A DNA stretch of 64,000 nt from Woeseia sp034521225 (GTDB taxonomy: Bacteria > Pseudomonadota > Gammaproteobacteria > Steroidobacterales > Woeseiaceae). Under the pieces are notes generated by a model that searched no databases, was not told the origin of the DNA, and saw only the letters and a list, made by a program, of their open reading frames with translations. The number at the start of each line of letters is the position of its first letter. The stretch's first letter is position 1. Shown here piece by piece: positions 1-9,742 of this stretch. The stretch is taken from NCBI GenBank assembly GCA_034521225.1, contig JAXHMR010000033.1, positions 62,001 through 126,000 of the forward strand. The letters are read 5' to 3'. Both the position numbers and the translations under genes were made by a program.

Positions 1-75
1 ACAGGACTGGACATGTCGACCATCTACAAGGAAACATCGCGCGGCGGCCTCGCCGTCAACGTACCTGAGTGCTAA
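1..75 (+). CDS. sdaA: L-serine dehydratase, C-terminal end (partial)
   Basis: Only the last 24 codons lie in the window, ending at the TAA at 73-75. The readable tail contains the stretch KETSRGGLAVNV, which matches the conserved C-terminus of iron-sulfur L-serine ammonia-lyases (serine to pyruvate plus ammonia). The gene enters from the left edge and its stop overlaps the end of the convergent sixA by a few bases. With so little sequence the assignment depends on that one motif; I am fairly sure of the family but not of the paralogue (sdaA or sdaB). Confidence 0.75.
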   Translation, partial: TGLDMSTIYKETSRGGLAVNVPEC

Positions 76-566
76 CGATGCTTTTTCGGGTAATCGTAGA
101 CCAGCAGTTCGTTATCCCCGGTCTGCCGCAGATCCCACTCGTCGCTGGCGAGATTGATCGAGACGATGCCTGACGTTGGCAGGTTGTCGGTCAGTCCGGC
201 GATGAGGTAGTTGGCAAGGTCCGTCAGTCCGGGATTGTGCGCAACGACGAGCATGCTGTTGAAGCCGTTGTCCTGCCGCCCGATGATTTCAATCAGCTTG
301 CGGCGTGACGCGAGGTACAGGTCCGCTTCCCGTTGCAGGAACTCCAGTGGATAGCCGATCTGCTGCGCGACGACCTTGGCCGTTTCCCACGCGCGCACGG
401 CCGGGCTGCTGAGAATCAGTGAAGGGCGTACCGCGGCTTCCTGCAGGCGCACGGCCATCGCCGGTGCATCACGGAGACCGCGCTCGTTCAGTGGACGGTC
501 TTTATCCGAAAGGTTTGGCGTGTCCCAGCTCGATTTTGCGTGGCGCAGCAAGGTAAGAGTCTTCAT
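72..566 (-). CDS. sixA: phosphohistidine phosphatase SixA
   Basis: 164-residue single-domain histidine phosphatase. The N-terminus carries the RHG-type motif LLRHAKSSW with the nucleophilic histidine at residue 8, and the second catalytic histidine sits in VVAHNPGL near residue 108. Length and both motifs fit SixA, which dephosphorylates histidine phosphotransfer domains and, in E. coli, acts on the nitrogen PTS. I start at the ATG at 566 because the 18 residues encoded further upstream are not part of the fold. It is convergent with the serine dehydratase gene, and its promoter would lie in the 64 bases before the glycosyltransferase stop. Intact, with no frameshift. Confidence 0.88.
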   Translation of the reverse strand: MKTLTLLRHAKSSWDTPNLSDKDRPLNERGLRDAPAMAVRLQEAAVRPSLILSSPAVRAWETAKVVAQQIGYPLEFLQREADLYLASRRKLIEIIGRQDNGFNSMLVVAHNPGLTDLANYLIAGLTDNLPTSGIVSINLASDEWDLRQTGDNELLVYDYPKKHR

Positions 567-630
567 GCAGCTTATCCGTATCCTTGTCCGGTGGCGGGCC
601 GATTGTAGATTAAAATGCATCGCACGGCGG

Positions 631-2043
631 TCAATTCCTGTCTGACAGGCTCGTGCTTCGTGAAATGGTTTTCCATTCGTGTTTGCCGCCGCGGAGCCAT
701 CGGTACAGGCCCTGCATGCGCCACAACGCAGTGAGTTGCCGGTAGCCGAAGTTTTCGAGTATAGCTACCAGGTACAGCAGCATCAGGTGGCGAAAACGCG
801 GATCAGTATGAAAGGACAGTTCTTCGAGCAGGATTGAACTGGTCGATAACAGAATGCCAAGTGCAATGGCCAGGGACAGGAAAAGCAGCGCTTCCGGCCA
901 TGCCAGCCAGCCCATGATTCCGCACAGGATAAAAAACAGGTAGCCGGCAACTTCGATGATGGGACCGAACAGTTCAAACAGCAGGTAGAACGGCACGGCA
1001 AGCCAGGACACGGCACCGCCGCGCGGGTTGAACATCAGCCAGCGGTTCATGAACAGTGCCTGGCCCAGCCCGTGCTGCCAACGGACGCGCTGGCCACGGA
1101 GGTCGCGGAGTGTCTCCGGTGCATCAGTCCAGCAGACCGGGTCCGGAATAAAGGCGATCCGGTACGGGCGGCGCTGCTGTTTCATGATGCGATGCAGCCG
1201 CAATACCAGTTCCATGTCCTCGCCAACGGCGTCGGGATTAAAGCCCCCGACTTCGACCAGCGTTTCCTTGTGAAAAACGCCGAATGCCCCGGAGATGATC
1301 AGCAACGCATTCATCGGAGCCCAGCCCATGCGGCCGAAAAGAAATGCACGCAGGTACTCGACGACCTGTACCAGCGGCAGGAATCCGCGGGCAGGCCGAC
1401 CTTTTCGAGAAAACCGCTGCGCACGGGTACAACCGTTGGCGATACGCACGGTGCCGCCGACCGCGACCGTTGTCGAGTCCTCGAGAAACGGCCGGACCAC
1501 GCGCCGCAGGCTGTCTGTCTGCAGGACTGAATCCGCATCCACCACACAAATCAGAGGATAGCGGCACGCGTTGAGACCGGCATTGATAGCGTCCGCCTTG
1601 CTGCCGCCGTTGATTTTGTCGACGACCCGCAGGCGGCTGTTCAGCGCCGACCGGTACATGCCGTTGATCTCCTGGCACGGCACGCGCTTCCGGTAGGCTT
1701 CAGGAAACGGCCGCATGTTGAACTCGTCGATCAGCTTTTGCAGCGTGTCGTCTTTTGAGCCGTCATTGACCACGACCAGTTCGAAATCAGGGTACTCGAG
1801 CTGCAGCATGGCCTTGACCGCCGTGACAATCGCCACGGACTCGTTGTAGGCGGGCACAATGATACTGATTGGCACATCGAGCGACGAGAATGCACCCTCA
1901 CCAGCGTACTGATCCGCGGTTTGCAGGTAACGGCGGATGCCGAGCGCCGCAATGACGTTCTGCGCGAGGTATCCGAGGTTGATCAGGATGAAATAGGCAA
2001 GAAAAACCCACTGCAACGACAGAACAACCTGTTGCGCGGTCAT
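631..2043 (-). CDS. membrane-bound processive glycosyltransferase, family 2
   Basis: 470 residues. One N-terminal membrane helix (about 8-30) is followed by a GT2 domain with the opening IIVPAYNES (61-69), the nucleotide-binding DAD (169-171), the acceptor-site GED (274-276) and the processivity motif QRVRW (318-322). Two or three further membrane segments follow (345-405). This layout is that of PgaC/IcaA, cellulose-synthase-like and hyaluronan-synthase-like enzymes that polymerise a sugar while extruding it through the inner membrane. The start is set by an ATGA overlap with the upstream HEAT-repeat gene. As the last gene of a four-gene operon with a YaiO-type barrel protein, it probably makes an exopolysaccharide or surface glycan; the sugar cannot be read from sequence. 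Confidence 0.87.
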   Translation of the reverse strand: MTAQQVVLSLQWVFLAYFILINLGYLAQNVIAALGIRRYLQTADQYAGEGAFSSLDVPISIIVPAYNESVAIVTAVKAMLQLEYPDFELVVVNDGSKDDTLQKLIDEFNMRPFPEAYRKRVPCQEINGMYRSALNSRLRVVDKINGGSKADAINAGLNACRYPLICVVDADSVLQTDSLRRVVRPFLEDSTTVAVGGTVRIANGCTRAQRFSRKGRPARGFLPLVQVVEYLRAFLFGRMGWAPMNALLIISGAFGVFHKETLVEVGGFNPDAVGEDMELVLRLHRIMKQQRRPYRIAFIPDPVCWTDAPETLRDLRGQRVRWQHGLGQALFMNRWLMFNPRGGAVSWLAVPFYLLFELFGPIIEVAGYLFFILCGIMGWLAWPEALLFLSLAIALGILLSTSSILLEELSFHTDPRFRHLMLLYLVAILENFGYRQLTALWRMQGLYRWLRGGKHEWKTISRSTSLSDRN

Positions 2044-3115
2044 GCCATGCCCACTTCGGAATAGGCCTGCTCCAGGATGTCGCGTGCGTACAGGTCCTGT
2101 TGCCGTTCGCGCAGCGCGCGCAGCGCGTTCGGGCCGAGAAAAGGCAGGCTGGCAATAGCCTGCGCGGCGCGATAGCGCACCCACCAATGGCTGTCATGCA
2201 GCAGTGATTCGAGCACTGGCACGTGTTCCGGCTGGCCGATTCGGCCGAGCAGCCTCGCCGCCTGCATGCGAACGAAAGACGCATCGTGCTGCGTCAGGGA
2301 AAGCAGGCGTGGAATATCGTCGCGCCCGGAAACGAGTTTCAGGGCCGCGGCCAGCACATCCGGGTTCTTGCTCTCCGATCCAGTTCGGCGGCCAATGCAT
2401 CGACGATGTCGTGTTCAGCCAGCTGCGCAAACTGCAGCAAATAGACACGGTCGGTATCATCGGCACTGCGCACGGCGCGGTACAACGGCTCGCTGACGAG
2501 GCCGCTGCCGACCGAGCGCAGCATTCGCGATACCCGCGTTCGCGGCCAGTCGCGCCGCTTTGCAATCAATGGCACCAGCATTTGCACGGCACGCTGCGGA
2601 TCGATATCGACCAGCGCGCCGGCGGCAGTGATTGAAAGTGCCATATGCTGACTGCCCGTCAGCGCCGCGATGTGATCCCAGCTTTCCTCGTGCGCCATGT
2701 GCCCGAGCGTCTGTACCGCGAGTATTTGTGATTGCAGCTGGCGCCTGCGTAACAAGCGTTCAGCGATACTGATGATTCCGATGCGGTCGCCCATGATTCG
2801 CAGGTTGTCAGCCGCACTGCCTTGTACGGTATCGCGCGTCCGGTTCCATAACTCGAGCAGGTTGATTCGCTGGTGGCGGGGCAGAACCGGCAGCTTTATC
2901 GTGCGTGCTTCCTGTTCCGAAAGAAGTACTGTCGCGAGTACGGCGCGCCATTCCTCATTGAGGCGCCTCTGGCGTTCTGCGCCGATGACGGTCGCAGTAC
3001 GCAGCCCGATTGTATAAAGGAACAGCACGACGACCAGGACGGCAACACACACCATGGTCCAGGCGGCAAACCGGACGGCCCCGTCAGAATCCGGCAGTAA
3101 CAGCAAGTGCAGCAT
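2040..3115 (-). CDS. membrane-anchored HEAT-repeat protein (frameshifted)
   Basis: About 355 residues if a single-base deletion near 2360 is repaired. Upstream of that point the frame reads into an arginine-rich nonsense tail; in the adjacent frame the repeat pattern continues as DVLAAALKLVSG. One membrane helix lies near residues 15-35, followed by a cytoplasmic or periplasmic solenoid of HEAT-like helical pairs (for example ILAVQTLGHMAHEESWDHI and VRMQAARLLGRIG). The ATG at 3115 is preferred because GGAGG sits just upstream. It overlaps the YaiO-type gene at its start and the glycosyltransferase by ATGA at its end. HEAT solenoids are protein-interaction scaffolds, so a role as partner or regulator of the synthase is plausible but inferred. 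Confidence 0.72.
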
Positions 3116-4256
3116 ACTGCCTCCGGTAGAAGTCACCCTGCTCGTGCACCCCGATCCAGCCGTTCAGGCCGAAACGCCTGTTAAGCGCGTAACGCCCGTT
3201 GATCGTAATGCTTGCGACGGATGACTCGAGCACCAGGCCGGGGCCTATCGCCTCGTTTTCGTCACCGAACGCGACAGTGACTCCGGCACTGAAATCAGCA
3301 GTCCGGTACCAGTCGAGCGTAAAGGCATGCGATACCGCATTGGCGAGGCCGTGCAGGCGCGACACATAAAGCGTATAGGCGGCACGATAGTCCGAGAAAT
3401 AGCGCTCAGTGCGAGCGGACCAGATCGTTACCGTTGCGGTATCGTAATTGCGCCGTTGTGCCCTGACTTCGCCTACCCAGCCGTGGTCGAAGCGTCGGCC
3501 CGCGTACGCCGTGTAACTACTGTCGGGCAGGAACCTGGCGCTGTTTGTGTAATCGAGTTCCAGGCCGGCGTGCCACAGGTCGAGGAATTCAACACGCCCG
3601 CCGGCAGACACAGATGTATCCGGCTCATTGAAACGTTCACTGCGACCGACCGATGCGAACACCTGCAATGAGTCCGTAGCCTTCCAGTCGATTCGCAGCG
3701 ACTGGTTGCTCCAGTCGGGCTGGTTGTTGCTTAAGCTTTCGACGCTGGCTGCCAGCATGACCTGCCCGCGATAGTCACTGGTGCTGTTCGTGCGCTGCCA
3801 CCACGTGGCGGACGGAAAGCGCTGCCGTGCGTCGTCTCGCAGTGTTTCCAACTCGTCGTTATCAAAAATCTGCGGGTGCGCTGCAACCAGCGAAAACCGG
3901 ATACGCCACAGCGCTTCGTAGTCCGGCGCCAGCGCGATGCCGCGAACGAGTTCTTCGTTGGCATCCCGTGTGCGCCCGAGCCGCGCCAGCGCCTGGGCCT
4001 GGCCCAGCGCATAGTCCACGTTTTCCGGATAACGTGCGGCGAGGGCACTGAAATCCTGCAGTGCGGCCGCTGGTTCATCGTCTCGCAGCAGCTGCTGTGC
4101 CCGGGCGAACTGTGCGGCCGGATCACTTTCAGGGCTGTGCCGGGTGGAAGGGCTGGTCTCACCGGGTTGCGGCTCCCGGGCGGCCGCCGGTCCCGGCAGC
4201 CACGCCAATGGCGCCTGCAGGCAGAGGACCAGAAACGCCAGGCGCAGAACATTCAT
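3084..4256 (-). CDS. YaiO-type TPR and outer-membrane beta-barrel protein
   Basis: 390 residues with a cleavable signal peptide (about 1-26). A short TPR-like helical region follows (about 50-130, including ALQDFSALAARYPENVDYAL), then a C-terminal half of alternating aromatic and polar strands ending in phenylalanine, typical of an outer-membrane barrel. The barrel resembles the YaiO family. The TPR-plus-barrel order recalls the export proteins PgaA and AlgK/AlgE in polysaccharide systems. It overlaps the upstream response-regulator gene by ATGA. Function is inferred from architecture and operon context; the channel role is not proven by sequence. Confidence 0.78.
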   Translation of the reverse strand: MNVLRLAFLVLCLQAPLAWLPGPAAAREPQPGETSPSTRHSPESDPAAQFARAQQLLRDDEPAAALQDFSALAARYPENVDYALGQAQALARLGRTRDANEELVRGIALAPDYEALWRIRFSLVAAHPQIFDNDELETLRDDARQRFPSATWWQRTNSTSDYRGQVMLAASVESLSNNQPDWSNQSLRIDWKATDSLQVFASVGRSERFNEPDTSVSAGGRVEFLDLWHAGLELDYTNSARFLPDSSYTAYAGRRFDHGWVGEVRAQRRNYDTATVTIWSARTERYFSDYRAAYTLYVSRLHGLANAVSHAFTLDWYRTADFSAGVTVAFGDENEAIGPGLVLESSVASITINGRYALNRRFGLNGWIGVHEQGDFYRRQYAALAVTAGF

Positions 4257-4669
4257 GTCGACGGCCCGGATTCTTCACGGGTCGCGATCATCCGTTTGAG
4301 CCGCGCCAGTAGTTCGGGCGGCCGGAACGGCTTCGTCAGGTAGTCATTGGCGCCCAGTTCCAGCGCGTTGACGATGTCCTGTTCGAGGATTCGTCCTGAC
4401 AGCACAAGTACCGGAATCGTGCGCCAGCCCGCTTGCTCGCGAATTTTCAGGATCAGGTCCTCGCCACTTACGTAGGGCAGCATCAGGTCCAGTACCACGG
4501 CATCGACGGGCGATGATTCGTCAATTATCGCGTCAGCGGCGCGGCCGTCGGGCGCTACCGTTACGGCATAGCCTGCGCGCCTCAGGATGAATTCCAGCAT
4601 GTAAGCCGTATGCTCGTTATCCTCGACAACCAGCACACTGTGTTCGGCGCTTGATTCAGGCTGTGCCAT
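4253..4669 (-). CDS. stand-alone CheY-like response regulator
   Basis: 138 residues, a single receiver domain without an output domain. The acidic pair is E16-D17, the phospho-acceptor D61 lies in VVLDLMLPY, and the conserved lysine is K113 in LTKPF. It is first in a four-gene operon with a YaiO-type barrel, a HEAT protein and a glycosyltransferase, so it may pass a phosphorylation signal to the glycan synthase by protein contact instead of DNA binding. No histidine kinase gene is adjacent. Intact. The promoter should lie in the 186 bases shared with the divergent amidohydrolase gene. Confidence 0.85.
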   Translation of the reverse strand: MAQPESSAEHSVLVVEDNEHTAYMLEFILRRAGYAVTVAPDGRAADAIIDESSPVDAVVLDLMLPYVSGEDLILKIREQAGWRTIPVLVLSGRILEQDIVNALELGANDYLTKPFRPPELLARLKRMIATREESGPST

Positions 4670-4798
4670 AAGGTCTGGTATTCCGCAATTGGCTGGCGAC
4701 TTCGCTCAATGTTACCCCGATTGCGCCTGTCGCCGGCGCAGCTGCCACACGGCGCCACGCTGCCAGTGTATATTGTGGCGCCCGCGGGATGATACGAA

Positions 4799-4810
4799 TT
4801 AACCAGTTAA
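4799..4810. promoter_or_regulatory. small palindrome in a divergent intergenic region
   Basis: TTAACCAGTTAA is a perfect 5-bp inverted repeat with a two-base centre. It lies 45 bases upstream of the secreted amidohydrolase and about 130 bases upstream of the response regulator. It is A/T-rich in a GC-rich genome. It may be an operator, but the pattern is short enough to occur by chance. Confidence 0.3.
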
Positions 4811-4854
4811 CAAAATACAGATAGCCGAAAACCAACCAGATGAAGAGCTGATAA

Positions 4855-6140
4855 ATGAAACTGACGAAACTGCTTGTAACGCTGCTTCTTGCAGCCCTGT
4901 TTTTTCCTGCCACCGACGCCACTGCCGAGATCACCTACATTCGCGCCGGCAGCCTGCTGAGTCCGGTCGACGGGTCCGTCGTTCGAAATGCCGTTATCAA
5001 GGTAGATGGCGAGCGTATTGTCGAAGTCGGGCAGGACGTGGACAACATCCCTGCCGGTGCGGCGGTCATCGACCTTTCAGGCCAGTTTGTAATGCCGGGC
5101 GTCATGGACATGCATACACACCTGCCAGGGCACCTCGAAAAGAATTTCTTCGCAGGCTATTTCCAGTCGCCACACCGTGCCGTCATCGGCGGTGTAGTCA
5201 ATGCGGAGGGTGCGCTGTTGGCGGGTTTCAGCGACAGTGCGCAATGTCGGCTCGGACGACTACCAGGATATCGCCCTGCGCTGATGCGATCAATGCCGGC
5301 GAGATCTACCGGGCCCCGCATGGCTGTGTCGGGCCCTGCGCTTGGCATCACCGGCGGACACGCGGACAACAACTCACTGAACCATGATTTTGCCGAGCGT
5401 GCGGATGGTGTCGCGGACGGTCCGTGGGAGGTGCGCAGGCAGGTGCGACGCAACGTCAAGTATGGTGCGGACCTGATCGGGCTTCACCGCGACCGGCGGT
5501 GTATTCTCCAAAGGGACGGTCGTCGGGCAGACACAGTATTCGCTGGAGGAAATGCAGGCACTGGTCGAAGAAGCACGCACGCATCATCGCAAGGTCGCGG
5601 CACACGCGCACGGCACCGACGGCATCAAAGCGGGCCATCATTGCCGGTGTGGATTCCATCGAACATGCGAGTTTCCTCGACGACGAGGCGATCAGTCTGG
5701 CCAGGAAACACGGCACGTGGCTCGCCATGGATATCTACAACACCGAGTATACGTTGGCCGAAGGCGCCGCCAACGGTGTGCCGGAAGAGAACATAAACAA
5801 GGAGCGGGAAGTCGGTACACGGCAGCGCGAGAGCTTTACGCGCGCCGTCGAGGCGGGCGCCCGCATGGTGTTTGCGACAGACGCCGGTGTATATCCGCAC
5901 GGAGACAACGGCAAGCAATTCGCGCGCATGGTTCGTTTCGGCATGACGCCGCTGCAGGCGATCCAGGCAGCGACGATCAATTCGGCGGAGCTGCTGGGGT
6001 GGCAGGACCGTGTCGGCAGGATTGCGCCGGGTTACTACGCGGACATCATCGCCGTCGACGAGAATCCGCTGCAGGACATTTCGACACTGGAAGACGTGAG
6101 CTTTGTCATGAAAGGCGGCGTCGTTTACAAGGAAAAGTAG
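4855..6140 (+). CDS. secreted metal-dependent amidohydrolase (frameshifted)
   Basis: About 425 residues when indels are repaired. A signal peptide spans roughly 1-25. The metal-binding HxH occurs as MDMHTHL, a second histidine as HAHG, and the late aspartate as VFATDAGVYPHG. The C-terminus has the usual family ending in which a beta strand follows ELLGWQDRVGRIAPGYYADIIA. These are features of imidazolonepropionase / Xaa-Pro dipeptidase-like amidohydrolases, often periplasmic peptide or amide hydrolases. Single-base indels near 5233, 5276, 5300, 5470 and 5630 move the frame, but homology is continuous across them, so I treat the gene as intact in the organism. The start has GAAGAG eight bases upstream. 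Substrate unknown. Confidence 0.8.
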
Positions 6141-6159
6141 ACGGTACTGCGGTGGCGCA

Positions 6160-6711
6160 TCACATCATGCCGGTCTGCAGCCGTGCTTCCTCGGACATCA
6201 TTGACATGTTCCAGGGCGGGTCGAAAACCAGCTCGACGTGCACGTCCTCGATCGTCGGGATGACGGCGATCTTTTCCCGCGCGTCCTGCACCAGCACGTC
6301 ACCCATACCGCATCCGGGTGCGGTCAATGTCATGTCGACTTCGACCGAGCGCGTGCCGTCAGGTTGGGATGTGATGTCACAACGGTAAATCAGGCCCAGA
6401 TCGACGATGTTGATCGGGATTTCCGGGTCGTAACAGGTCTTTAGCTGCTGCCAGACAACACCCTCGATGTCCTTGTCCGTCGCATTCTCGGGAATGGCCG
6501 GCGGCGGCACCGGCTCCTTGCCGATGGCGTCGGCATCACTGCCGGCGATGCGAAACAGGTTGCCCTCAACATACACGGTAAAGCTGCCGCCCAGGGCCTG
6601 GGTAAGGAAACCATCGGTTCCTTCGCGCAGCTTTACCGTTTCGCCGGCGGGGATGATGATCGCATCGACATCACGCGCCAGCGAGAAGGGTTCATTGGTG
6701 TGTCCGAACAT
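6160..6711 (-). CDS. sufT: iron-sulfur assembly factor SufT (DUF59/MIP18 family)
   Basis: 183 residues, last gene of the suf operon. The C-terminal half is a DUF59/MIP18-like domain with the signature YDPEIPINIVDLGLIY and the cysteine motif LTAPGCGMGD, followed by the conserved FDPPW. The N-terminal half is the extra region typical of the long SufT form. SufT takes part in Fe-S cluster maturation, most needed under high Fe-S demand. I start at the ATG at 6711, eight bases after the SufU stop; the in-frame extension upstream overlaps SufU. Intact. Confidence 0.86.
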   Translation of the reverse strand: MFGHTNEPFSLARDVDAIIIPAGETVKLREGTDGFLTQALGGSFTVYVEGNLFRIAGSDADAIGKEPVPPPAIPENATDKDIEGVVWQQLKTCYDPEIPINIVDLGLIYRCDITSQPDGTRSVEVDMTLTAPGCGMGDVLVQDAREKIAVIPTIEDVHVELVFDPPWNMSMMSEEARLQTGMM

Positions 6712-6719
6712 AGCCTGAG

Positions 6720-7213
6720 TTACTCCGTCGTCGCGGGCTGAGAATCGTGTTGCAGGGCGGAATTGAGCGCGTGCCACGCCAGCGTCGCGCACTTGACGCG
6801 TGACGGGAACTCCCGGACGCCCTCGAGGGCGCGCAGCTTGCCGAGTTCGAGCTCCTGGGCCGGGCGTGAATCCGTGCCGTTAGCGCTACGTCCGCCGAGG
6901 CGCGCAGGCCGGTGGCTGAAGTCCTGCAGGGCATTGCCTGTTTCGAGGCCGATCACCGTTTCGGTCAAGAGCGATGCCGACGCAACGGAGATCGCACACC
7001 CCGAGCCTTCAAACGCGGCATCAGCAATGCGGTCGTCCGCGCCGACCTGCAGGTACATGTGCAACTTGTCGCCACACAGCGGATTGATGCCGTCGGCGCT
7101 GTGCGTCGCGTGATCGAGCCGGCCAAAATGACGCGGACTGCGTGCATGGTCGAGGATCAGCTCACGGTAGAGCTCGCGCAGGTCGTCGCCACCGCTTCGT
7201 CGTCGTTGATCAT
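6720..7213 (-). CDS. sufU: SufU-like iron-sulfur scaffold / sulfur transfer protein (frameshifted at start)
   Basis: About 164 residues. The three cysteine ligands of the SufU fold are visible in NPLCGD, GSGCAIS and VKCATLAW. SufU takes persulfide sulfur from SufS, using a bound zinc, and passes it to the SufBCD scaffold. The ATG at 7213 overlaps the SufS TGA as ATGA, but the sequence shows one reading frame running through both genes. This needs an indel on each side of the junction, so the apparent SufS-SufU fusion is an artefact in my reading. Operon position between sufS and sufT supports the call. Confidence 0.83.
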
Positions 7214-8450
7214 GCCGCAACAGTTCCTTCGCTTTCAGCAATGATTGCGCGGCCCGGTCGACATCATCCCTGTTGTTGCTGAGCCGACGACGCAGCAGGG
7301 CGGTGCCCGGCACGCCAAGGAATTCCATGACGGGCATGGCACAGTGATGCCCGGTGCGGATCGCGATGCCCTGGTGATCGAGTATTGTGCCGAGATCGTG
7401 CGGATGAATGTCATCGAGCAGGAATGACTGCACGCTCGCCTTGTGCGATGCGGTGCCGTACAGGTGCATACCGTCGATGGCTTCAAGTTGCTCTGTCATG
7501 TACGCGAGCAGTTCCTGTTCATGCGCCGCAATGCGGTCCATGCCGATACCCTGCAGGTATCGCACGGTCGCGCCGAGCCCGGCGGCGCCGGAAATATTCG
7601 GTGTGCCCGCCTCGAATTTGTACGGCAATTCGTTGTAGGTTGTGCCGTCAAAACTGCTCGAGTCATGTCGCCGCCGCCCTGCCACGGTGGCATTGCGTCC
7701 AGCAGGTGTTCCTTCGCGTACAGGATGCCCATGCCGGTCGGGCCGAACATTTTGTGCGCCGAGAAGGCGTAGAAATCCGCGTCCAGGGCCTGAACGTCGA
7801 CGGGCAGGTGCGGCACGGCCTGTGCGCCGTCGACCAGCACCGGTATGCCGCGTTCATGCGCCGTGGCGATAACGTCCGCAACCGGGAAAACTGTGCCGAG
7901 TGCATTGGAGACATGGGCGATGGCAAGCAGCGCAACGCGTTCATCAAGCAGTTCGTACAGGCGTTCAGTAATCAGTTCGCCGCGCTCGTTGATCGGCGCG
8001 ACGACAAGTTCAGCACCGGTTTGCTCGCAGACCATCTGCCACGGCACGATATTCGAATGGTGCTCGAGGTGTGTAATGACAATTTTGTCGCCTGCCTTGA
8101 GGCGGGGCCGGCAATAACTCTGCGCGACGAGGTTAACTGACTCGGTCGTGCCGCTGGTGTAGACAACTTCCGTGCGGTTCGCCGCATTGATGAAGCCCTG
8201 CACGGCGTCGCGTGCACCTTCATACATTTCCGTTGCCCGGTGGCTCAGCGTATGGACACCGCGGTGCACATTCGCATGGTCGTGCCGCTGGTACTCGGCG
8301 ATGGCGTCGATGACCTCAGCGGGTTGCTGGGAAGAGGCCGCGCTGTCGAGATAGACCAGTGGCTGCCCGTTGACCTGCTGGTCGAGGGCAGGGAGAGCCT
8401 GCCTCGCGGCACAGGGCGACATCACGCTGTTCACTGGTTTTGGCCTGCAT
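7210..8450 (-). CDS. sufS: cysteine desulfurase SufS (frameshifted)
   Basis: About 413 residues, class V PLP enzyme that takes sulfur from cysteine as a protein-bound persulfide. The PLP lysine is in FSAHKMFGPTGMG, the catalytic cysteine in RTGHHCAMPVM, and the histidine before the PLP site in THLEHHSN. I place the start at the ATG at 8450, which encodes MQAKTSEQRD and lies 8 bases after the SufD stop. A frameshift near 8415 separates it from the PALDQQVNGQPLVYLDSAA region. A second break is near 7660 and a third close to the stop. All catalytic residues are present, so the gene is probably functional. Confidence 0.88.
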
Positions 8451-8458
8451 TGCCGTTG

Positions 8459-9742
8459 TCACGTGACTGTCTCCTCAAGCAGCGTATCCAGGCGCTCGTC
8501 GATGCGCGCGACCAGGTGGTCCTGCAATGCGTCGATCGGCAGGTGGCGGAGTATCTGGCCGGCAAACGCGCGCGTCAGCAGATGCTGCGCCCGATCCCGG
8601 TTGATGCCCCGCGACTGCATGTAGAAAATGGCGCTGTCGTCCAATTGACCGACAGTCGCGCCGTGGCTGCACTTGACGTCGTCGGCATAGATTTCGAGTT
8701 CGGGCTTGGTATCGATTTCGGCATTTGCTGACAGCAGCAGGTTGTGATTGGACTGCTCCGCGTCCGTGCCATCCGCGCCGGCGTGCACGATGGCCTTGCC
8801 ATTGAAGACACAGCGGGCATTGCCGTTCAGGATGCCGCGGAATTCCTCGCGGCTTTGCGCCGGTCCGACCCGGTGATCGACGCGTGTGTGATTATCAATA
8901 TGCTGGTCGCTGTCGGCGAGATACAGGCCGTGCATGCGCACCAGTCCACCGGGTTCAAGAATCTCGGCACATACATCCTGGCGCACCAGTGCGCCGCCGA
9001 AGTCGAATGATGCATAGTCGAGTACCGCATCTGCATGCAGTCTCGCTGTCAGTTTGCCGACCTGGAAATGGCCGCGATCACGATCCTGCACACGCACCAG
9101 CGCGGCACGGGCACCGGCGGCAATGTTCAGTTGCGTGACGTTGTTGGCGAAATGCGCGTCAGCCGCTCCTGATGCGTGGTATTCGACGAGGTCGATACGG
9201 GCGCCGCTCGCCACGTCGACAATGACGCGCGCCTGGCTTACGGAGGTTCCACCGTCGTTGAAGTAAATAGCGAGCGGCCGATCAAGCGATGCATCAGCGG
9301 CCACCGAAATGTGCACACCATCCTGCAACAGCGCGGCGTTCAGGCGGTCGTAGGGGCCATCAGTTGTTACGGCATCCGGGCAATCCGCGATACGACGCAC
9401 CGTAACGCCGGATTCGGCCAGCGAACCGAGCGCCGCGAGCGAGGCTTCATCCACATGGCCGTCATTCAGGACCAGCCAGTGCACGTCAAGGTCCGGCAGT
9501 GATGCGGCCCGCGCTTCCGGGCGGGCATCGCTGCCGGCGTCTATGACGCGCCGCAGCCAGTCATTGCTGAGTTCATTTGCCGGCGCGAGGTTGGTGTAGC
9601 GCCAGTCCTCATCGCGCAACGTCGGCAGCCCGTTCTCTGTAAACGCGTCCAGCGCCGTACGCCGCACGGCGCTTAACGCGTCACCTGCCAATTGCGACTG
9701 TGCCGCCTGCAGCAGTTCCGGTTGCACGGTAACCTGATTCAT
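8459..9742 (-). CDS. sufD: Fe-S assembly scaffold subunit SufD
   Basis: 427 residues, intact. It has the right-handed beta-helix core and the C-terminal SufB/D signature, including KPELEIYADDVKCSHGATVG and the following FYMQSRGI. SufD pairs with SufB and SufC in the SufBC2D complex, where it helps bring in iron. The ATG overlaps the SufC stop (ATGA), and SufS follows after 8 bases. It is the only one of sufB, C, D and S here without a visible frame break. Confidence 0.93.
   Translation of the reverse strand: MNQVTVQPELLQAAQSQLAGDALSAVRRTALDAFTENGLPTLRDEDWRYTNLAPANELSNDWLRRVIDAGSDARPEARAASLPDLDVHWLVLNDGHVDEASLAALGSLAESGVTVRRIADCPDAVTTDGPYDRLNAALLQDGVHISVAADASLDRPLAIYFNDGGTSVSQARVIVDVASGARIDLVEYHASGAADAHFANNVTQLNIAAGARAALVRVQDRDRGHFQVGKLTARLHADAVLDYASFDFGGALVRQDVCAEILEPGGLVRMHGLYLADSDQHIDNHTRVDHRVGPAQSREEFRGILNGNARCVFNGKAIVHAGADGTDAEQSNHNLLLSANAEIDTKPELEIYADDVKCSHGATVGQLDDSAIFYMQSRGINRDRAQHLLTRAFAGQILRHLPIDALQDHLVARIDERLDTLLEETVT

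Noticed and set aside
4656..4934. 92-codon minus-strand open frame between the response regulator and amidohydrolase
   Set aside because: It overlaps the start and signal peptide of the amidohydrolase and has no supporting start site or recognisable domain.
6720..8434. A natural SufS-SufU fusion protein
   Set aside because: One frame runs through the junction, but the normal ATGA stop/start pair is still present there. Indels on either side explain the read-through.
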